DNA of 64,000 bases from Streptococcus oralis (GCF_016127915.1 NZ_CP066059.1:248001-312000), one strand, 5' to 3'. Shown: positions 8,032 through 18,324, numbered from the stretch's first letter. Program-made: numbers and translations. Notes: generated by a model not told the origin, from the letters alone.

Positions 8032-8910
8032 TTATTCTTTAATAATAATATAAACACCAGCCATAACAATAAGTGAAGTGATGATTGTCAGCATATCTAG
8101 CGGTGCACCCAAGAAAATAACTGCAAATAAGACAGTCCAAACTACATAGCTCACATTCAAACCTGTTGCTTTCGCAGGTTGCAAACGATTAATAGCGATA
8201 TAATAAGCTAAGTAGGAAATCATATCAAAGGCCGCAAAGACAAGCAAGAGGCCGAGTAATTGCCCATCTGCTACTTCTGCAAATGAATGGTGAGAAAAGA
8301 GCACAATCACAAGATAGGACAAGAATGAGGTTACTTGTCGGATTAACAAGGCTTCAATTTCACTTAAATCACTTTCCATAGCATAGGAGCTGAGAACACT
8401 TTCACTCCCCCAGGCAATGGCACAGATAAGGGCACAAAGAATCCCAATGTAAAACGAGTTAACTTGTTCAACCTTGTAGGTTTGAGCAATAATCGCTGCA
8501 ATAATCAAGAAAACACCAAATACTGTATTCTTTGAAACCTTGTGTTTCAAAATGAAGAAGGCAAGCAAAACTGAAATTGCTGGGTAAATAGCCGATACAG
8601 ATGAAGCTAGAGAACTACCAATATATTTAACTGCATAAAGATTGGCCTGCATACCTATAGGTCCTGCTAGCAAAGCACCGATTATAACACTCACATTTCG
8701 AATATTTAAGAAAATCGAGAGGCGAACTTTTCCTTCTTTTACCAAAAGAAAAGCTAACAAGATAAAGATACTCAAGAAATCATGAGCGGCAGCCACCACA
8801 AAAGGCGAAAGATTTGTAAAAATTGAAAAGATATAAGCACTAATCGTTAGACCTAATCCCCAGAAGATACCTGAGAGCAGACCAAAAGAAACGCCATTTT
8901 TATTCTTCAT
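8032..8910 (-). CDS. licB: Choline permease LicB
   Basis: A 292-residue DMT/EamA-superfamily protein with about ten transmembrane helices that imports choline in pneumococcus and relatives. The N terminus MKNKNGVSFGLLSGIFWGLG and the AKATGLNVSYVVWTVLFA segment match LicB. The ATG at 8910 was chosen because GGAGG precedes it by 5 nt. That ribosome-binding site lies inside the last codons of licA, whose stop is one base upstream, so translation is coupled. Confidence 0.94.
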   Translation of the reverse strand: MKNKNGVSFGLLSGIFWGLGLTISAYIFSIFTNLSPFVVAAAHDFLSIFILLAFLLVKEGKVRLSIFLNIRNVSVIIGALLAGPIGMQANLYAVKYIGSSLASSVSAIYPAISVLLAFFILKHKVSKNTVFGVFLIIAAIIAQTYKVEQVNSFYIGILCALICAIAWGSESVLSSYAMESDLSEIEALLIRQVTSFLSYLVIVLFSHHSFAEVADGQLLGLLLVFAAFDMISYLAYYIAINRLQPAKATGLNVSYVVWTVLFAVIFLGAPLDMLTIITSLIVMAGVYIIIKE

Positions 8911-8911
8911 C

Positions 8912-9769
8912 CTAACCTCCATAATAAGTCAAACCTTCGACAGCTCTTTGGTAACGATTGACACCGTAATCTCCAAAATCAGCCCCTTGAGCTTCTTTGT
9001 ACACTGTCCACAAACTCCAAATGGTATCTTGCAAGATTTTATAGATACGAATCTTCTCACGTGATACAGGCGTTTTGTCACTTTCATAGTAGGAAAGGAA
9101 ATCATCTTCCTCTTGCTTTGTAAATTCAGACTCTAAGAAAAGAGCTGCCAAATCCCACATCGGGTCATTCATAGAAGAGTATTCCCAGTCAATCAAATAC
9201 AAACGACCTTGTGGTGACTCGATAAAGTTTTCTGGTACCAAATCGATATGACAGGACTTTCTATCAACACCCAAATCAGCCAATCTCTTTTCTAGTGAAA
9301 ATACATCTTTTCTAACAGCTTCATAATTTTCATAAGGAATAGCTCCCTCAATCAAGGATTCATATTTTCTGATTTCCTCAAATGGAGCAAACTCTCCTCT
9401 TAATTCTTTCCCTGAAGCATGGATGGTTTGTAAAATTGGTGCAATCTTTTCAAACTTGGACTTAATAGATGTCGAATCTAGAGTTACTGCTGATTCGATG
9501 TACTCATTTACTTTGATCCCTGACTCAATATCAAAAAGGTAATTTTTGACATCTAAATCTAAATCCTCTAAAAGTTCAAGATTGTACTTTTCATTTTGAC
9601 GATTGATGAGTTTTTCAGTCCCTTTACCAAAAAATTTCACAATATACTGTTTGTTGGTTGTTTTGACCAAATAGTTTTGGTTGGTCATGCCTCCCAGCTG
9701 TTCAACACTGAGTACTTCCTCTTCATTAGATAGTAAAGAAGAAATTTTTTCTTTGATGAGTTTCTCCAC
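8912..9769 (-). CDS. licA: Choline kinase LicA
   Basis: Phosphorylates imported choline with ATP. The 285-residue aminoglycoside-kinase-like fold has the Brenner motif CHIDLVPENFI and the LIDWEYSSMNDPMWDLA metal-binding motif. The start is GTG at 9769, giving V/M-EKLIKEKIS, because GGAGG stands 6 nt upstream and the product then lines up with known LicA. The longer in-frame reading to 9844 overlaps the tarJ end and has no ribosome-binding site. Confidence 0.95.
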   Translation of the reverse strand: MEKLIKEKISSLLSNEEEVLSVEQLGGMTNQNYLVKTTNKQYIVKFFGKGTEKLINRQNEKYNLELLEDLDLDVKNYLFDIESGIKVNEYIESAVTLDSTSIKSKFEKIAPILQTIHASGKELRGEFAPFEEIRKYESLIEGAIPYENYEAVRKDVFSLEKRLADLGVDRKSCHIDLVPENFIESPQGRLYLIDWEYSSMNDPMWDLAALFLESEFTKQEEDDFLSYYESDKTPVSREKIRIYKILQDTIWSLWTVYKEAQGADFGDYGVNRYQRAVEGLTYYGG

Positions 9770-9785
9770 AATTAACCTCCATCTT

Positions 9786-10808
9786 CTACACTTCCCACTT
9801 AAATACTGTTTTGAAAGCAGTATTAAGGTCTGTAGCAAAGACACGGTGAATGTCCTTGATTTCTCTCACAGGCTCTTCAACATAAAGGATATTCTTCAGA
9901 CGATTCGCAAACTTTTTGACTTCCATCATTTGAATAGCCTTCTCAAAATCGACGCGTCCTGAGCGAGACGAGCCTACTAATAACAATCCTTTTTCCAAAG
10001 CATCTCGTGTATTGATATTAACCTTGTATTCACTCACTCCCATCATGAGAATCGTTCCCTGTGGACGAATATAGCGAATCAGGTCATTGATAGCTGGTCC
10101 TGTACCATCACCACCGCAACACTCAAATCCATGATCAAAGGTCAAATCCTCTGGGATATTATCCGTGATATAGCACTCTTTTGCAAAAGAGAAGAGCTCC
10201 AGTTTTTCCCAATGGCGACCAATCACGATAATCTCTGCTTCTGGTAGAGTGTAATTGATAATATTTGCAACCACAAAGGCCAAACTACCATCTCCGATAA
10301 CAGCGATGCGCGCTCTCTTGCTATGAGCAAGATGCAGGAAGCGATCCATAGCATGCATGCCAACACTGACAAACTCAGTTATGGCTGCAACTGTGTCCTC
10401 AATGTCATTATAAGACACAACACGATCTTTTGGAAGAGAGACAAATTCTCGCATAAAGCCGTCATAGCCACTAGATAGGAAGTAGGTCCCTGTCATGTAG
10501 TTCTCGTAGAACTCCTTGTCACTCTGCATAGGCGGTTGATTGGGAATCATAACTACCTTTTGACCAACTTCATAAGTACCAGTTGGATCTGAGATAACAG
10601 TTCCACAAGACTCGTGAATCATGGCCATAGGAAGCTTTTTAGCCAATATCTTTGGATCGCGTTTCCCTTGATAGTAACGTTGATCCGCATGACAAACCGC
10701 CATATAATTTGGACGAATAAGGATATGATTCTCCTGATCAATGTCTTCTTCTTGATATTTTACATTGATAAACTTTGGTTTGGTCAGTTGATAAATTTGA
10801 TTAATCAT
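9786..10808 (-). CDS. tarJ: Ribulose-5-phosphate reductase TarJ
   Basis: Zinc-type medium-chain dehydrogenase, 340 residues, reducing ribulose 5-phosphate to ribitol 5-phosphate with NADPH. Visible features are the zinc-ligand region CHADQRYYQG, IHESCGTVI, and the Rossmann motif VIGDGSLAFVV. The ATG at 10808 (MINQIYQL) was preferred; it starts 4 nt after the tarI stop, with AAGG just before it. The in-frame start at 10826 would overlap tarI. Confidence 0.94.
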   Translation of the reverse strand: MINQIYQLTKPKFINVKYQEEDIDQENHILIRPNYMAVCHADQRYYQGKRDPKILAKKLPMAMIHESCGTVISDPTGTYEVGQKVVMIPNQPPMQSDKEFYENYMTGTYFLSSGYDGFMREFVSLPKDRVVSYNDIEDTVAAITEFVSVGMHAMDRFLHLAHSKRARIAVIGDGSLAFVVANIINYTLPEAEIIVIGRHWEKLELFSFAKECYITDNIPEDLTFDHGFECCGGDGTGPAINDLIRYIRPQGTILMMGVSEYKVNINTRDALEKGLLLVGSSRSGRVDFEKAIQMMEVKKFANRLKNILYVEEPVREIKDIHRVFATDLNTAFKTVFKWEV

Positions 10809-10812
10809 AGCC

Positions 10813-11520
10813 TTAGTCTTTCTCAATCATGCTTTTCGCGATTTTCAAGTCTGTCACAGTTGTGATTTTAAGATTTGAATATTCCCCTTTAGCTAGGGCA
10901 ACGTCTTTTCCTTTGATAACAAAAATCTTACATGCATCCGTCAGGATTTCCTTTTCTTGGTCAGATAGGGAACCATACAAATCCATGAAATCCTTGCAGC
11001 GGAATGTCTGAGGTGTTTGACCTTGATAGAGGTGAGCACGATTTGGAATATCCGTGATAAACTGACCATTAGTACTTTCAACAATGGTATCAACTGCTTC
11101 TACTACTGTGTCAACCGCATCATGATTTTGCGCCAGTTTGATATTGTCCTGAATCATGCGAAGTGTGATAAAAGGACGAACAGAGTCGTGGGTAATCACA
11201 ATATCTTCTGGAGTGATTGGACGATAGGCATCAATAGCTTCTATAATCTTCTCGATACTGGTATTGCGATCAGCACCACCCTTTGTAATGATGATACGAT
11301 CCTTGTGGAGAGAAAGATACTTGTCAACTAGGTCCTCAGCGTGTGACACCCAGTCTCCATGAACTCCAACTACAATTTTTTCAATACTTGGTTCCAAAAC
11401 AAATTTTTCAATTGTGTGGATCAAAATAGGTCGATCACCCAGCTCCAAGAATTGTTTTGGTAAATTACTGATTCCCATGCGTGTGCCAGTTCCTCCGGCT
11501 AGGATTCCTGCATAGATCAT
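10813..11520 (-). CDS. tarI: Ribitol-5-phosphate cytidylyltransferase TarI
   Basis: IspD-like cytidylyltransferase, 235 residues, forming CDP-ribitol for teichoic-acid repeat units. It starts MIYAGILAGGTGTRMG, the CTP-binding loop, followed by PKQFLELGDRPILIHT. It is the first gene of the lic1 operon and has an AAGGAGA ribosome-binding site. IspD itself is an alternative by fold, but the adjoining tarJ and licABC decide for TarI. Confidence 0.94.
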   Translation of the reverse strand: MIYAGILAGGTGTRMGISNLPKQFLELGDRPILIHTIEKFVLEPSIEKIVVGVHGDWVSHAEDLVDKYLSLHKDRIIITKGGADRNTSIEKIIEAIDAYRPITPEDIVITHDSVRPFITLRMIQDNIKLAQNHDAVDTVVEAVDTIVESTNGQFITDIPNRAHLYQGQTPQTFRCKDFMDLYGSLSDQEKEILTDACKIFVIKGKDVALAKGEYSNLKITTVTDLKIAKSMIEKD

Positions 11521-11563
11521 TTATATTCTCCTTTAGTTTATTCTAAAAAACTCATTACCATCT

Positions 11564-11572
11564 ATTATATCA
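11564..11572 (-). promoter_or_regulatory. Proximal promoter of tarI-licC (extended -10)
   Basis: Minus strand TGA-TATAAT (TATAAT at 11564-11569), an extended -10 about 44 nt before the tarI ATG. No good -35 is visible 17 nt upstream (TTCATG). It looks like a constitutive promoter. Confidence 0.6.
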
Positions 11573-11749
11573 CAATCTGCCTCCATCATGAAGAAAAGAC
11601 AGAGCGTCATTTAGTCTAATCAACACACCATTTAAGCTAAAAAGTGAACAATGTCTTACTAAATCTGGAAAGAACATAACAAATTAAGAAATATAATTAG
11701 GTTATCCTCTATATTCTCTGTTTAACGTTCGGTTAACATAGAGTTCTTT
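11573..11749. other. Untranslated region between the two tarI promoters
   Basis: About 180 bp of AT-rich sequence without a credible reading frame. I see no tacF, licD1 or licD2 remnant here. It would form the extra leader of transcripts started at the CiaR-box promoter. Confidence 0.4.
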
Positions 11750-11782
11750 AGAATATAACACAAACCTTAAAAAAAGCTTAAA
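11750..11782 (-). promoter_or_regulatory. CiaR-box promoter upstream of the lic1 operon
   Basis: Minus strand TTTAAG-CTTTT-TTTAAG (11766-11782) is an exact match to the CiaR direct repeat TTTAAG-N5-TTTAAG. A -10 TATTCT lies 10 bp downstream (11750-11755), overlapping TATATT (11752-11757). The one-turn spacing fits CiaR-activated promoters, and the lic genes are a known CiaR target in S. pneumoniae. Here the site lies about 230 bp upstream of tarI. Confidence 0.82.
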
Positions 11783-11891
11783 CAAAATTATTTGTTTAGC
11801 AAAGAATACTAGGTGTGCATAGTAAATTTCTTAAAAGTTGTTTGAGGGATTCATTATTAAAGCTCATATATCTCATGAATTAAACAAATAA

Positions 11892-11920
11892 TAGACTTTT
11901 CCACCTAAAATTGTTAAAAT
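11892..11920 (+). promoter_or_regulatory. ebfC promoter
   Basis: TAGACT (11892-11897), 17-nt spacer, TAAAAT (11915-11920), divergent from the CiaR-box promoter of tarI. Confidence 0.55.
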
Positions 11921-11959
11921 AAAAAGGAAAATAATAGAAAAAGGAAACTATAAACCGCC

Positions 11960-12259
11960 ATGATGAACATGCAAAACATGATGCGCCAAGCACAAAAACT
12001 TCAAAAACAAATGGAACAAAGTCAAGCAGAACTCGCTGCCATGGAATTTGTTGGAAAATCTGCTCAAGACCTTGTCCAAGCAACTCTGACTGGAGACAAA
12101 AAAGTTGTCAGCATTGACTTCAACCCAGCAGTTGTAGATCCAGAAGATCTCGAAACCCTTTCTGACATGACTGCGCAAGCGATTAACGCAGCACTTGAAC
12201 AAATTGATGAAACGACTAAGAAGAAACTAGGAGCTTTCGCTGGAAAATTGCCGTTCTGA
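11960..12259 (+). CDS. ebfC: YbaB/EbfC-family nucleoid-associated protein
   Basis: A 99-residue YbaB/EbfC protein: [15 protein letters not shown] start, the helix with [14 protein letters not shown], and the conserved AFAGKLPF C terminus. These dimers bind DNA with little sequence specificity and often accompany recR or dnaX, which are not nearby. Starts at 11960, 11963 or 11969 are possible; AAGGA at 11941-11945 is unusually far (14 nt or more) from all of them, so initiation looks weak. Its position opposite lic1 is where pneumococcus has tacF-licD1-licD2. Confidence 0.9.
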   Translation: MMNMQNMMRQAQKLQKQMEQSQAELAAMEFVGKSAQDLVQATLTGDKKVVSIDFNPAVVDPEDLETLSDMTAQAINAALEQIDETTKKKLGAFAGKLPF

Positions 12260-12264
12260 TCCAC

Positions 12265-12298
12265 AAAAAAAGAGAAACATCTGTTTCTCTTTTTTTTT
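12265..12298. terminator. Bidirectional terminator between ebfC and the GDPD gene
   Basis: AAAGAGAAAC-ATCT-GTTTCTCTTT stem with A-run and T-run on both sides; serves both convergent genes. Confidence 0.88.
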
Positions 12299-12300
12299 TC

Positions 12301-14064
12301 TTAGAAATCAAAGAATTCCATTGCTTTCTTTAAAAGTAATTCCGTATATTCCGGATCGTCTTGAGCCATTGTGACTTGTGACTGGACCATTTCAAGATCA
12401 TCCGTTATCATGCCATCTGCGCCGAGGCGAACGGCTTTATCAAATGCCTCAGAACCATTTACGGTCCAAACATAGAGCCTCTGATCAGTTGTCCAGAGTT
12501 TATTGACAAAGTATTCATCCAAAGTTGAGTACTCCATAGTGTAACCAGTTGCCTTGGTTCTTGGGAAGATACTGTTATAAGGCAGAATGAAGTAAACTGG
12601 AATTTCAGAATCATAAGTCAACACTTTATCAATCACATGATAGTCTAGTGATTGCATCTGATGTCCATATTTCTTGATAGTCGCCCCATACTTTTCAAGG
12701 AAATGGTCCATCATTTGCGGACTATCTTTTTTACTGGTTTTAATCTCAATCAGCAATTTTTGGTTTAAAGCATTTGCACGCTCTAAATAGGCATCAAAGC
12801 TTGAAATCTTTGTTTGATAACCATTCTCGTAAATATCTGTATTTGTTAATTCATCCAGAGTCAAATCTTGCGGTGTAGCATTAATACCTGTTAAAGTTTT
12901 GAGGTTGGCATCGTGCATCATCACGAACTGACCGTCTTTCGTTTCCTGCACATCCATTTCTATAAGATCTGGTTTTAGTTGAGCTGTTTTTTCTAAAGAC
13001 TGCACAGTATTTTGAACACCGTTTTTATTACTTACTCCTCTGTGCGAAATCACTAAAGGTGTATTGGTATCCGGAGATTCCAGATAAACGTAGCCTTCTA
13101 TGGCAAAGATGATGCTTGCACACCCCATGACACCCCATCTCATCAGATGATCTTTCTTTCGCCTTGGCATGATCTCCAACTCCTCTCCTGTAAGGAAGGA
13201 AACAAACTTCACTAGGAAATAAGTCAGGGTCATGTAATGGAAATTTTTAATCAAGACAAAATTAATCACACCGAGAATCAAGGACTCTTTTTGAGTTAGA
13301 TTATCCATCACTGCTTGCGCAAAAAGCAAAGGAATTAACAAACCAAAGAAGAAGAGATACGTTTTAATGATAATGAGTAAGAGATGCCAAGAGAAGAAAA
13401 GGACATTTTTCTTTGTCTTTTGGAGACTATATTTCACACTTTCTCTTACGGTCTTTCTTTCAAAGAGAATCTTAGGAAGGGCAAACATAAATCGGACAGA
13501 GATGTAGAGAAAGATCCAAGCGGATGCTATGATCATCAGACCTACCAGCCAATGCTTACCTTCCCAATAATTCACAATAAAATCAGGGATAATAATTTTG
13601 TTGAGGTAGTAGATTTTTAAAATCTTACGGATGAACGGGAAAAGCAAAGCAATGTAAAAAAAGACAAAGGCCATCTTACAAAAGCTCAATCGCTTAACGA
13701 ATAGAAAGCTCTGTTGAAATACTTTTCTACTATACTCAATTAAAGTTCTCTTTTCATGATAGAGAAGGTGACGAGCCCCGATAAACAAAAGACAAATCTG
13801 GAAATAGGCAACCAAGAGATTGATTGCAATTAAGATGAGAAAGGCTAAACTGATAAAAGGCGAGCCTTGTATAATCGCCCAAAAGTTATTGTAGGAGATA
13901 AACAAATAACCAGTTTGTCTCAGAAGGATGCCAGCAATCCATGAATTTAATGGTAGCCAGACAAACTCAACCATCATAAATATCAAGAAAAATAGAAATA
14001 AAATCTTATCTAGGTTATAGTATATCTTCCTAAAACCTAGCTTTTTAGGTTTTTCAGGTTTCAT
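12301..14064 (-). CDS. Membrane-bound glycerophosphodiester phosphodiesterase
   Basis: A 587-residue two-part protein. Residues 1 to about 330 are a polytopic membrane region (GPDPase_memb type) with roughly seven or eight hydrophobic segments. From about 337 to the end is a GDPD catalytic domain with ISHRGV (HRG at 341-343), DLIEMDVQETKDGQFVMMHD and LLIEIK, the metal and acid-base residues of the family. It hydrolyses glycerophosphodiesters to glycerol 3-phosphate and an alcohol, probably at the membrane; the physiological substrate is unknown. The ATG at 14064 has AGGAG 5 nt upstream; a GTG 6 nt earlier abuts that site. Confidence 0.88.
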   Translation of the reverse strand: MKPEKPKKLGFRKIYYNLDKILFLFFLIFMMVEFVWLPLNSWIAGILLRQTGYLFISYNNFWAIIQGSPFISLAFLILIAINLLVAYFQICLLFIGARHLLYHEKRTLIEYSRKVFQQSFLFVKRLSFCKMAFVFFYIALLFPFIRKILKIYYLNKIIIPDFIVNYWEGKHWLVGLMIIASAWIFLYISVRFMFALPKILFERKTVRESVKYSLQKTKKNVLFFSWHLLLIIIKTYLFFFGLLIPLLFAQAVMDNLTQKESLILGVINFVLIKNFHYMTLTYFLVKFVSFLTGEELEIMPRRKKDHLMRWGVMGCASIIFAIEGYVYLESPDTNTPLVISHRGVSNKNGVQNTVQSLEKTAQLKPDLIEMDVQETKDGQFVMMHDANLKTLTGINATPQDLTLDELTNTDIYENGYQTKISSFDAYLERANALNQKLLIEIKTSKKDSPQMMDHFLEKYGATIKKYGHQMQSLDYHVIDKVLTYDSEIPVYFILPYNSIFPRTKATGYTMEYSTLDEYFVNKLWTTDQRLYVWTVNGSEAFDKAVRLGADGMITDDLEMVQSQVTMAQDDPEYTELLLKKAMEFFDF

Positions 14065-14072
14065 AGGCACTC

Positions 14073-14666
14073 CTAGTCTAAAAATTGGGATAAATCTAAG
14101 CCACCAAAAGGATTATTCATCGAAAAACTACTCTGGTCTTCTATTAATAGCTTTCCTTCATCCGATTCCAAAAAAGCTTCGTAAACACGCGCCGTCATGC
14201 GGGCGTCTTCTAAACTGTTATGAGACTTCCCGTGAAAGCCTAAAAAATTCGCTACAGTTTGTAATTTAAGATTGGCTATGCCGTGTAGGTCAGAACTACG
14301 GCGTTCAAAAGCCTCCTCATATAGATCAACCTTATACTGGTCACGATAATCAATACCATGCTCCAAAAGAATAGGCAAATCACTCTTAGCCGCATTGTAA
14401 CCAACAATAGGTAAGTCGCCAACAAATGCTTGAAAGTTCTTTAAAACTTGCTCTACTTTTGGCGCATCTTTTAAGGTTTCAGCTGTGATTCCAGTCAAAC
14501 CATTGATAAAACTCTTTAAAGGGGCTGTAGTATAAACATAAGAATCAAAAGCAGCACATTCTTGTCCATCTTGAAAACGGACTGCTGATACTTGAATTAA
14601 ATGGGTAACGCCCTCGTGTTGATTGAATTCCAAATCAAAGGCGATATAATCTCTTAATTTTTCCAT
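14073..14666 (-). CDS. DnaQ-like 3'-5' exonuclease
   Basis: A 197-residue DEDDh exonuclease. The metal-binding residues appear as FDLEF (Asp11, Glu13), YNAAKSDLPIL, and HNSLEDA near residue 157. No polymerase or helicase domain is attached, so it may act in repair or RNA/DNA turnover rather than as a replication proofreader. It ends 8 nt before the GDPD gene, forming a two-gene unit downstream of the rocS terminator. Confidence 0.85.
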   Translation of the reverse strand: MEKLRDYIAFDLEFNQHEGVTHLIQVSAVRFQDGQECAAFDSYVYTTAPLKSFINGLTGITAETLKDAPKVEQVLKNFQAFVGDLPIVGYNAAKSDLPILLEHGIDYRDQYKVDLYEEAFERRSSDLHGIANLKLQTVANFLGFHGKSHNSLEDARMTARVYEAFLESDEGKLLIEDQSSFSMNNPFGGLDLSQFLD

Positions 14667-14706
14667 TATTTACCTCAATTACTACCCAAACTAAACTATA
14701 AACAAT

Positions 14707-14749
14707 AAAAGAAGCCATTAGGTTAGTGAGTAACCCAAACAGCTTCTTT
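14707..14749 (-). terminator. rocS terminator
   Basis: Minus strand AAAGAAGC...GGGTTA-CTCAC-TAACC...GCTTCTTT, a long imperfect stem followed by TTATTG. The 5' arm includes the rocS stop codon. Confidence 0.75.
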
Positions 14750-15242
14750 ATTTTCCTCCAAAAAGACGAGCAAAAAAGCCTTTTTTGGTTGCTTGGACTT
14801 CTTCTTTTGCTTGGTCCAACTCGAGTTTCAAGGTTTCTTGATCCTTCATGGCTTGAAGAGTTAACTGTTGCTGTTGGTCCAACTGTTTGTCCTTTTCAGC
14901 AATCTGTCGGTCTTTGATACGCATCTGTTCATCTTTTTCTGATAACTGGCGGTCTTTTGCCTTGAGCTGCTCGTACAAACGAAGAATTTCAGCATTTTTC
15001 TCATCAACCAAGATTTCCATCAGTTCACGTTGTTTGACATCATCACTGACAGGCTCATCTTCAAAAATTGTTTTTTTATAGATTTCTTCTAGCTTGATCA
15101 AGCCACTTCGAGTAACTACAGTTACACCTTTGTCATTCTTTTTCGTGTCCTCTTCTGGAAGTTCTTTGACACGATTGTTGATTGCTTGACGAGATAGTCC
15201 TAAGACCTCTGCAATCTCACTGACGGTCATTTCAATACTCAT
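14748..15242 (-). CDS. rocS: RocS, chromosome segregation regulator
   Basis: A 164-residue protein. It has an N-terminal helix-turn-helix (VSEIAEVLGLSRQAINNRV, residues 7-25), a long charged coiled coil with repeated DRQLSEKDEQ-type blocks (about 80-145), and a C-terminal amphipathic KKGFFARLFGGK that can lie on the membrane. This matches pneumococcal RocS, which binds DNA, ParB and the capsule kinase CpsD and protects the nucleoid during division. The neighbourhood with mtnN, macP, nudF and glmU is the pneumococcal one too. It has its own promoter and terminator. Confidence 0.82.
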   Translation of the reverse strand: MSIEMTVSEIAEVLGLSRQAINNRVKELPEEDTKKNDKGVTVVTRSGLIKLEEIYKKTIFEDEPVSDDVKQRELMEILVDEKNAEILRLYEQLKAKDRQLSEKDEQMRIKDRQIAEKDKQLDQQQQLTLQAMKDQETLKLELDQAKEEVQATKKGFFARLFGGK

Positions 15243-15281
15243 AATATCCTCTGAAACGTTTTCTAGCTTTTCTTTATTTAA

Positions 15282-15310
15282 ATCTTATCATAAGCTAGAT
15301 AAACTGTCAA
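15282..15310 (-). promoter_or_regulatory. rocS promoter
   Basis: Minus strand: consensus -35 TTGACA (15305-15310), 17-nt spacer ending TGA, -10 TAAGAT (15282-15287). It lies directly after mtnN, so rocS can be expressed independently. Confidence 0.82.
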
Positions 15311-15318
15311 ATTTCCGC

Positions 15319-16011
15319 TTAATCCAAGGCCTTTAAAAAGGCTAGTAAGACTTGGGCAGAACGACGTCCAGCTTCGATAATAAACTCATCAAAAGAGACA
15401 GAGGCTTCGTGATTGGCATTGTCACTCATAGCACGAATGACTAGGAACGGTAAATTAAGAGACTGAGCCGCTTGTGCAATAGCAGCCCCTTCCATTTCAA
15501 CTGCTAAAACATCAGGGAAGTGGGATTTGATACTAGCAATCTTATCATCTCCAGCTATAAAACTGTCCCCTGTGGCAATCAAGCCTAGGTGCCATGTCTG
15601 CTCTAACTGAAATAAGTTTTCTTTAATCCTAGCGATAAATTTCTTATCTGATTCAAAGTACAGAGGTTGACCAGCCATTTGGCCATAAGCATAACCAAAA
15701 GCAGTCACATCCACATCATGATAAGCCAACTTATCCGCAATCACTACATCTCCAACAGCAATCCCTTCAGCAAGAGCACCTGCTGATCCTGTATTGATGA
15801 TAGCTTCTACCTGAAAATGGTCAGCTAGAATAGCTACACTCATAGCTGACATGACCTTTCCAATCCCACTCTGAACTAGAACGACTTCAGTATTGCCAAC
15901 AGAGCCTGTGTAGTAGGTATTTCCTAAGACTTGGACTTCTTGAGGTTTATCCAAATTCTGAGTCAAATATACAAGTTCTTCTGGCATGGCAGCAATGATT
16001 CCAATTTTCAT
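15319..16011 (-). CDS. mtnN: 5'-methylthioadenosine/S-adenosylhomocysteine nucleosidase
   Basis: Cleaves MTA and SAH to adenine and the thioribose sugars; in many bacteria it feeds LuxS and methionine salvage. The 230-residue protein starts MKIGIIAAMPEELVYL with the conserved catalytic Glu, and has IINTGSAGAL, AVEMEGAAIAQ and RAMSDNAN with the catalytic Asp. The ATG at 16011 has AAAGGA upstream; a TTG at 16026 would run into macP. It follows macP by 15 nt. Confidence 0.95.
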   Translation of the reverse strand: MKIGIIAAMPEELVYLTQNLDKPQEVQVLGNTYYTGSVGNTEVVLVQSGIGKVMSAMSVAILADHFQVEAIINTGSAGALAEGIAVGDVVIADKLAYHDVDVTAFGYAYGQMAGQPLYFESDKKFIARIKENLFQLEQTWHLGLIATGDSFIAGDDKIASIKSHFPDVLAVEMEGAAIAQAAQSLNLPFLVIRAMSDNANHEASVSFDEFIIEAGRRSAQVLLAFLKALD

Positions 16012-16026
16012 TTCAAGTCCTTTCAA

Positions 16027-16338
16027 TTACAAGAGTTTCATCGCTAAAATTAACAAAATCAAAAGTAGGATGACTGCAAACAAGATACGATTGAGTTTCG
16101 AATTAAAAACATTTCTCTTGGTATTCTCAATGCGGCGACTCTTATGAATCGTTGGTTCTACTTCGATTGTAAGTGTATCTTGACTAAAACCGTGGTCTCT
16201 AGAACGTGAATAACCAAGATGTTGTGAAGACGTTGGTAGGATTTTTGTTTCCTCATCATCTTGAAGAGGTGGTCCTGAGATTTTCTCACCACGATTGGCA
16301 CGTTCAATCATTTCGTCTGTTAATAAAGGTTTTCCCAT
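16027..16338 (-). CDS. macP: MacP, membrane cofactor of PBP2a
   Basis: A 103-residue single-pass protein. It starts [17 protein letters not shown], has an acidic [12 protein letters not shown] stretch, and ends in one hydrophobic helix (about 82-102). In S. pneumoniae MacP activates the bifunctional synthase PBP2a and is phosphorylated by StkP on a threonine in this region, most likely Thr31 here. It lies between nudF and mtnN in the same order as in pneumococcus. GAGGAG precedes the ATG. Confidence 0.85.
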   Translation of the reverse strand: MGKPLLTDEMIERANRGEKISGPPLQDDEETKILPTSSQHLGYSRSRDHGFSQDTLTIEVEPTIHKSRRIENTKRNVFNSKLNRILFAVILLLILLILAMKLL

Positions 16339-16349
16339 GGGTTTCTCCT

Positions 16350-16895
16350 CTATTTCTTTTGTAGTTCCCAGTACTGGATCGCCATAATGGTCTTGGCATC
16401 ACAGATATGACCTGACTGGATCAGGTTCTTGGCTTCCTCTAGACTTACTTCTAAAACTTCCAAGGTTTCATCATCATCTTGTGGACGAGGATTTTCCACC
16501 TTAACCAAATCTCTGGCGAGATAAAGTTTTAGTTTTTCGTTACAAAATCCAATCGCAGAATAGAAATCGTACAACAGTTCTAACTTACCAGTATAGGCAA
16601 CTTCTTCTTCCAATTCACGAAGGGCCGCCGCCATTGGATCAGCATTTTCACCAAGTTCTAGTTTACCAGCAGGAATCTCATAAGAAACCGCCTCGATAGC
16701 CTTTCGGTATTGCTTAACGAGAACGATTTTATCCTCGGCTGTCACAGCTAGTACACAAACAGCTCCATTGTGAAAAATCAAGTCACGTTGGGCAGTCCCC
16801 TTTCCTTCTGGTAGTTCCACCTGGTCTTGTACTAGTTTGAAAATAGGACCTTGATAGATTTCCTTCCGACTAATCGTTTTTTCTTCAAATTCCAT
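16350..16895 (-). CDS. nudF: NUDIX hydrolase, ADP-ribose pyrophosphatase type
   Basis: A 181-residue Nudix protein. The Nudix box spans residues 77-103 and includes the REL-EEE core (RELEEEVAY). The IPAGKLE preceding it and C-terminal organisation resemble ADP-ribose pyrophosphatases, so the likely reaction is ADP-ribose to AMP and ribose 5-phosphate. It sits 9 nt after glmU and 11 nt before macP in a four-gene unit. Confidence 0.88.
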   Translation of the reverse strand: MEFEEKTISRKEIYQGPIFKLVQDQVELPEGKGTAQRDLIFHNGAVCVLAVTAEDKIVLVKQYRKAIEAVSYEIPAGKLELGENADPMAAALRELEEEVAYTGKLELLYDFYSAIGFCNEKLKLYLARDLVKVENPRPQDDDETLEVLEVSLEEAKNLIQSGHICDAKTIMAIQYWELQKK

Positions 16896-16904
16896 GACAA
16901 ACTC

Positions 16905-18299
<1,395 letters not shown>

Positions 18300-18315
18300 C
18301 TAGAAATTCCCTTAT

Positions 18316-18324
18316 ATTATACCA
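18316..18324 (-). promoter_or_regulatory. glmU promoter (extended -10)
   Basis: Minus strand TGG-TATAAT (TATAAT at 18316-18321); TTTACT lies 20 nt upstream. It is about 32 nt before the glmU ATG. Confidence 0.65.
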
